DNA of 6,773 nt from positions 29,091 through 35,863 of the forward strand of contig FR892003.1 of NCBI GenBank assembly GCA_000434235.1, in the 5' to 3' direction. The position numbers were made by a program, and so were the translations under genes. Positions 6,146-6,773 of the stretch are shown here, one piece after another. Within the stretch, counting starts at the first letter, position 1. Every line of letters starts with the position of its first letter. The notes beneath the pieces are model-generated. The model saw nothing but the letters and a program-made list of their open reading frames with translations. It made no database searches and had not been told where the DNA came from. The DNA is from Alistipes sp. CAG:268 (lineage in GTDB: Bacteria > Bacteroidota > Bacteroidia > Bacteroidales > Rikenellaceae).

Positions 6146-6164
6146 ATCTTCAAATAACTCGTGT
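6146..6164 (-). other. Largest intergenic gap, AT-rich ACP leader
   Basis: These 19 nt separate the truncated KAS-like gene from the ACP gene and are AT-rich compared with the GC-rich coding sequence on both sides. Bacteroidetes rely on unstructured A/T-rich leaders more than on Shine-Dalgarno pairing, so this may favour strong ACP translation. I see no terminator hairpin and no convincing Bacteroides-type promoter here. Confidence 0.5.
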
Positions 6165-6773
6165 TTATCGTTGAATATCCATAATTTCCCTCACCGACTC
6201 TTCCGTCCATGCAGTTCCTCCGGGCACCTCCTCGCAGCCGACCAGGAAGAGTGTGGCCGCCGCCTCCCCGCCGCCGGGGTGCTCGACCCAGCCGCAGAGC
6301 ACCGACCGCGTTTCCGGATCGAGGAACGCCTCGCCGACCGTGGCGACCATCTGCGGAACCGGATCCCCGTCGAGCAGGTAGCACGAGGTTTCGCCGAGGT
6401 ACCTGTTCCTGATGGCGATCTCTCCGGTCACGATGTTGGCCAGCGTATAGACAAAGACCGCCGGGCTGGGGTAGTAGTCCGCCGGGTCGGCGATCGTCTG
6501 CTGGTAGCGGCTGTCGCTGGCGAACGAACCGCTGCGGGTGAAGAGCACCACGGCGCGGTCCTCGCGCGGGGTGAAACGCTCCGCTTCGCTGTCGAGCAGC
6601 AGCTCCGAGGCGACGAATCCCAGGCGGCAGAGCGGGTCCATCTTGAAAAACTTCGGATAACCGCCCGCATACCTGCGGTAGAGGGCCACGAGCAGCGGGT
6701 CGTCCGAAGGCTCCAGCCTTACGGGCTCTCCGTCGCGCACCGCCCCGGCGGGCGTCAGCCGGATCCATCTTCC
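6165..6773 (-). CDS. Small beta-ketoacyl-synthase-like protein, N-terminal-half fold (5' end outside window)
   Basis: The frame is open to the right edge of the window: 202 residues are visible before a TAA stop and the true start lies upstream. A GTG at 6740 could start a 191-residue product, but the upstream codons already read as plausible protein (WIRLTPAG), so I treat the gene as partial. Visible motifs are YPKFFKMD near the N-terminus, then LGFVASELLL, then YTLANIVTGEIAIRN. This pattern is familiar from short Bacteroidetes proteins annotated as 3-oxoacyl-ACP synthases, which correspond to only the N-terminal half of a thiolase fold. I see no TACSS-type nucleophile motif and no His-containing C-terminal half, so independent condensing activity is unlikely. 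It lies 19 nt upstream of the acyl carrier protein gene and heads the visible operon. A structural or accessory role in the synthase complex is inference. Confidence 0.72.
   Translation of the reverse strand, partial: GRWIRLTPAGAVRDGEPVRLEPSDDPLLVALYRRYAGGYPKFFKMDPLCRLGFVASELLLDSEAERFTPREDRAVVLFTRSGSFASDSRYQQTIADPADYYPSPAVFVYTLANIVTGEIAIRNRYLGETSCYLLDGDPVPQMVATVGEAFLDPETRSVLCGWVEHPGGGEAAATLFLVGCEEVPGGTAWTEESVREIMDIQR

Noticed and set aside
6146..6190. Possible internal Bacteroides-type promoter before the ACP gene
   Set aside because: The AT-rich leader contains TTATTTG but not a proper TAnnTTTG, no TTTG -33 element at the right distance, and it lies too close to the start codon.
1..6773. 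Terminators, tRNA/rRNA, CRISPR repeats, IS ends or attachment sites
   Set aside because: Nothing was found. Coding sequence covers nearly the whole window, gaps are at most 19 nt, and no repeated arrays or inverted-repeat ends stood out by eye.

Overview
The window is one tightly packed minus-strand operon fragment from what looks like a GC-rich member of the Bacteroidales; a Rikenellaceae/Alistipes-type gut bacterium is my best guess. That guess rests on gene content, protein style and the lack of strong Shine-Dalgarno sequences, not on any marker gene. Nine complete or near-complete genes and two edge-truncated genes fill almost every base. The largest gap between genes is 19 nt, and three junctions are ATGA stop/start overlaps. 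I see no RNA gene, mobile element, CRISPR array, promoter or terminator.

Reading in the direction of transcription (right to left), the genes are: (1) a 5'-truncated small beta-ketoacyl-synthase-like protein (6165-6773); (2) an acyl carrier protein (5888-6145); (3) a full catalytic KAS II/FabF-type ketosynthase (4677-5879); (4) a KAS-fold partner without catalytic residues, like a chain-length factor (3643-4680); (5) a half-size, four-helix EamA/DMT-type membrane protein (3302-3655); (6) a LolA-family periplasmic carrier (2663-3298); (7) an exported cysteine-rich protein of unknown family (2215-2700); (8) a FabZ/ApeI-like hotdog protein with Gln at the usual catalytic Glu position (1838-2218); (9) a family 2 glycosyltransferase (1102-1854); (10) a lysophospholipid-acyltransferase-like protein with a C-terminal extension that resembles a SAM-methyltransferase domain and runs off the left edge (1-1105).

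Taken together this is the core of an aryl-polyene/flexirubin-like biosynthetic cluster as known from Bacteroidetes and Proteobacteria. A dedicated ACP, ketosynthase/chain-length-factor pair and dehydratase would build a polyunsaturated acyl chain. The glycosyltransferase and acyltransferase would attach it to a lipid or sugar carrier. The DMT protein, LolA and the unknown exported protein would move the product across the envelope to the outer membrane. The window has no ketoreductase, aromatic ammonia-lyase, acyl-ACP ligase, phosphopantetheinyl transferase or MMPL transporter, so the head group and final product cannot be read from it. The most unusual points are the acyltransferase-methyltransferase-like protein encoded separately from any MMPL part, the Glu-to-Gln change in the dehydratase, and the uncharacterised exported protein next to LolA.
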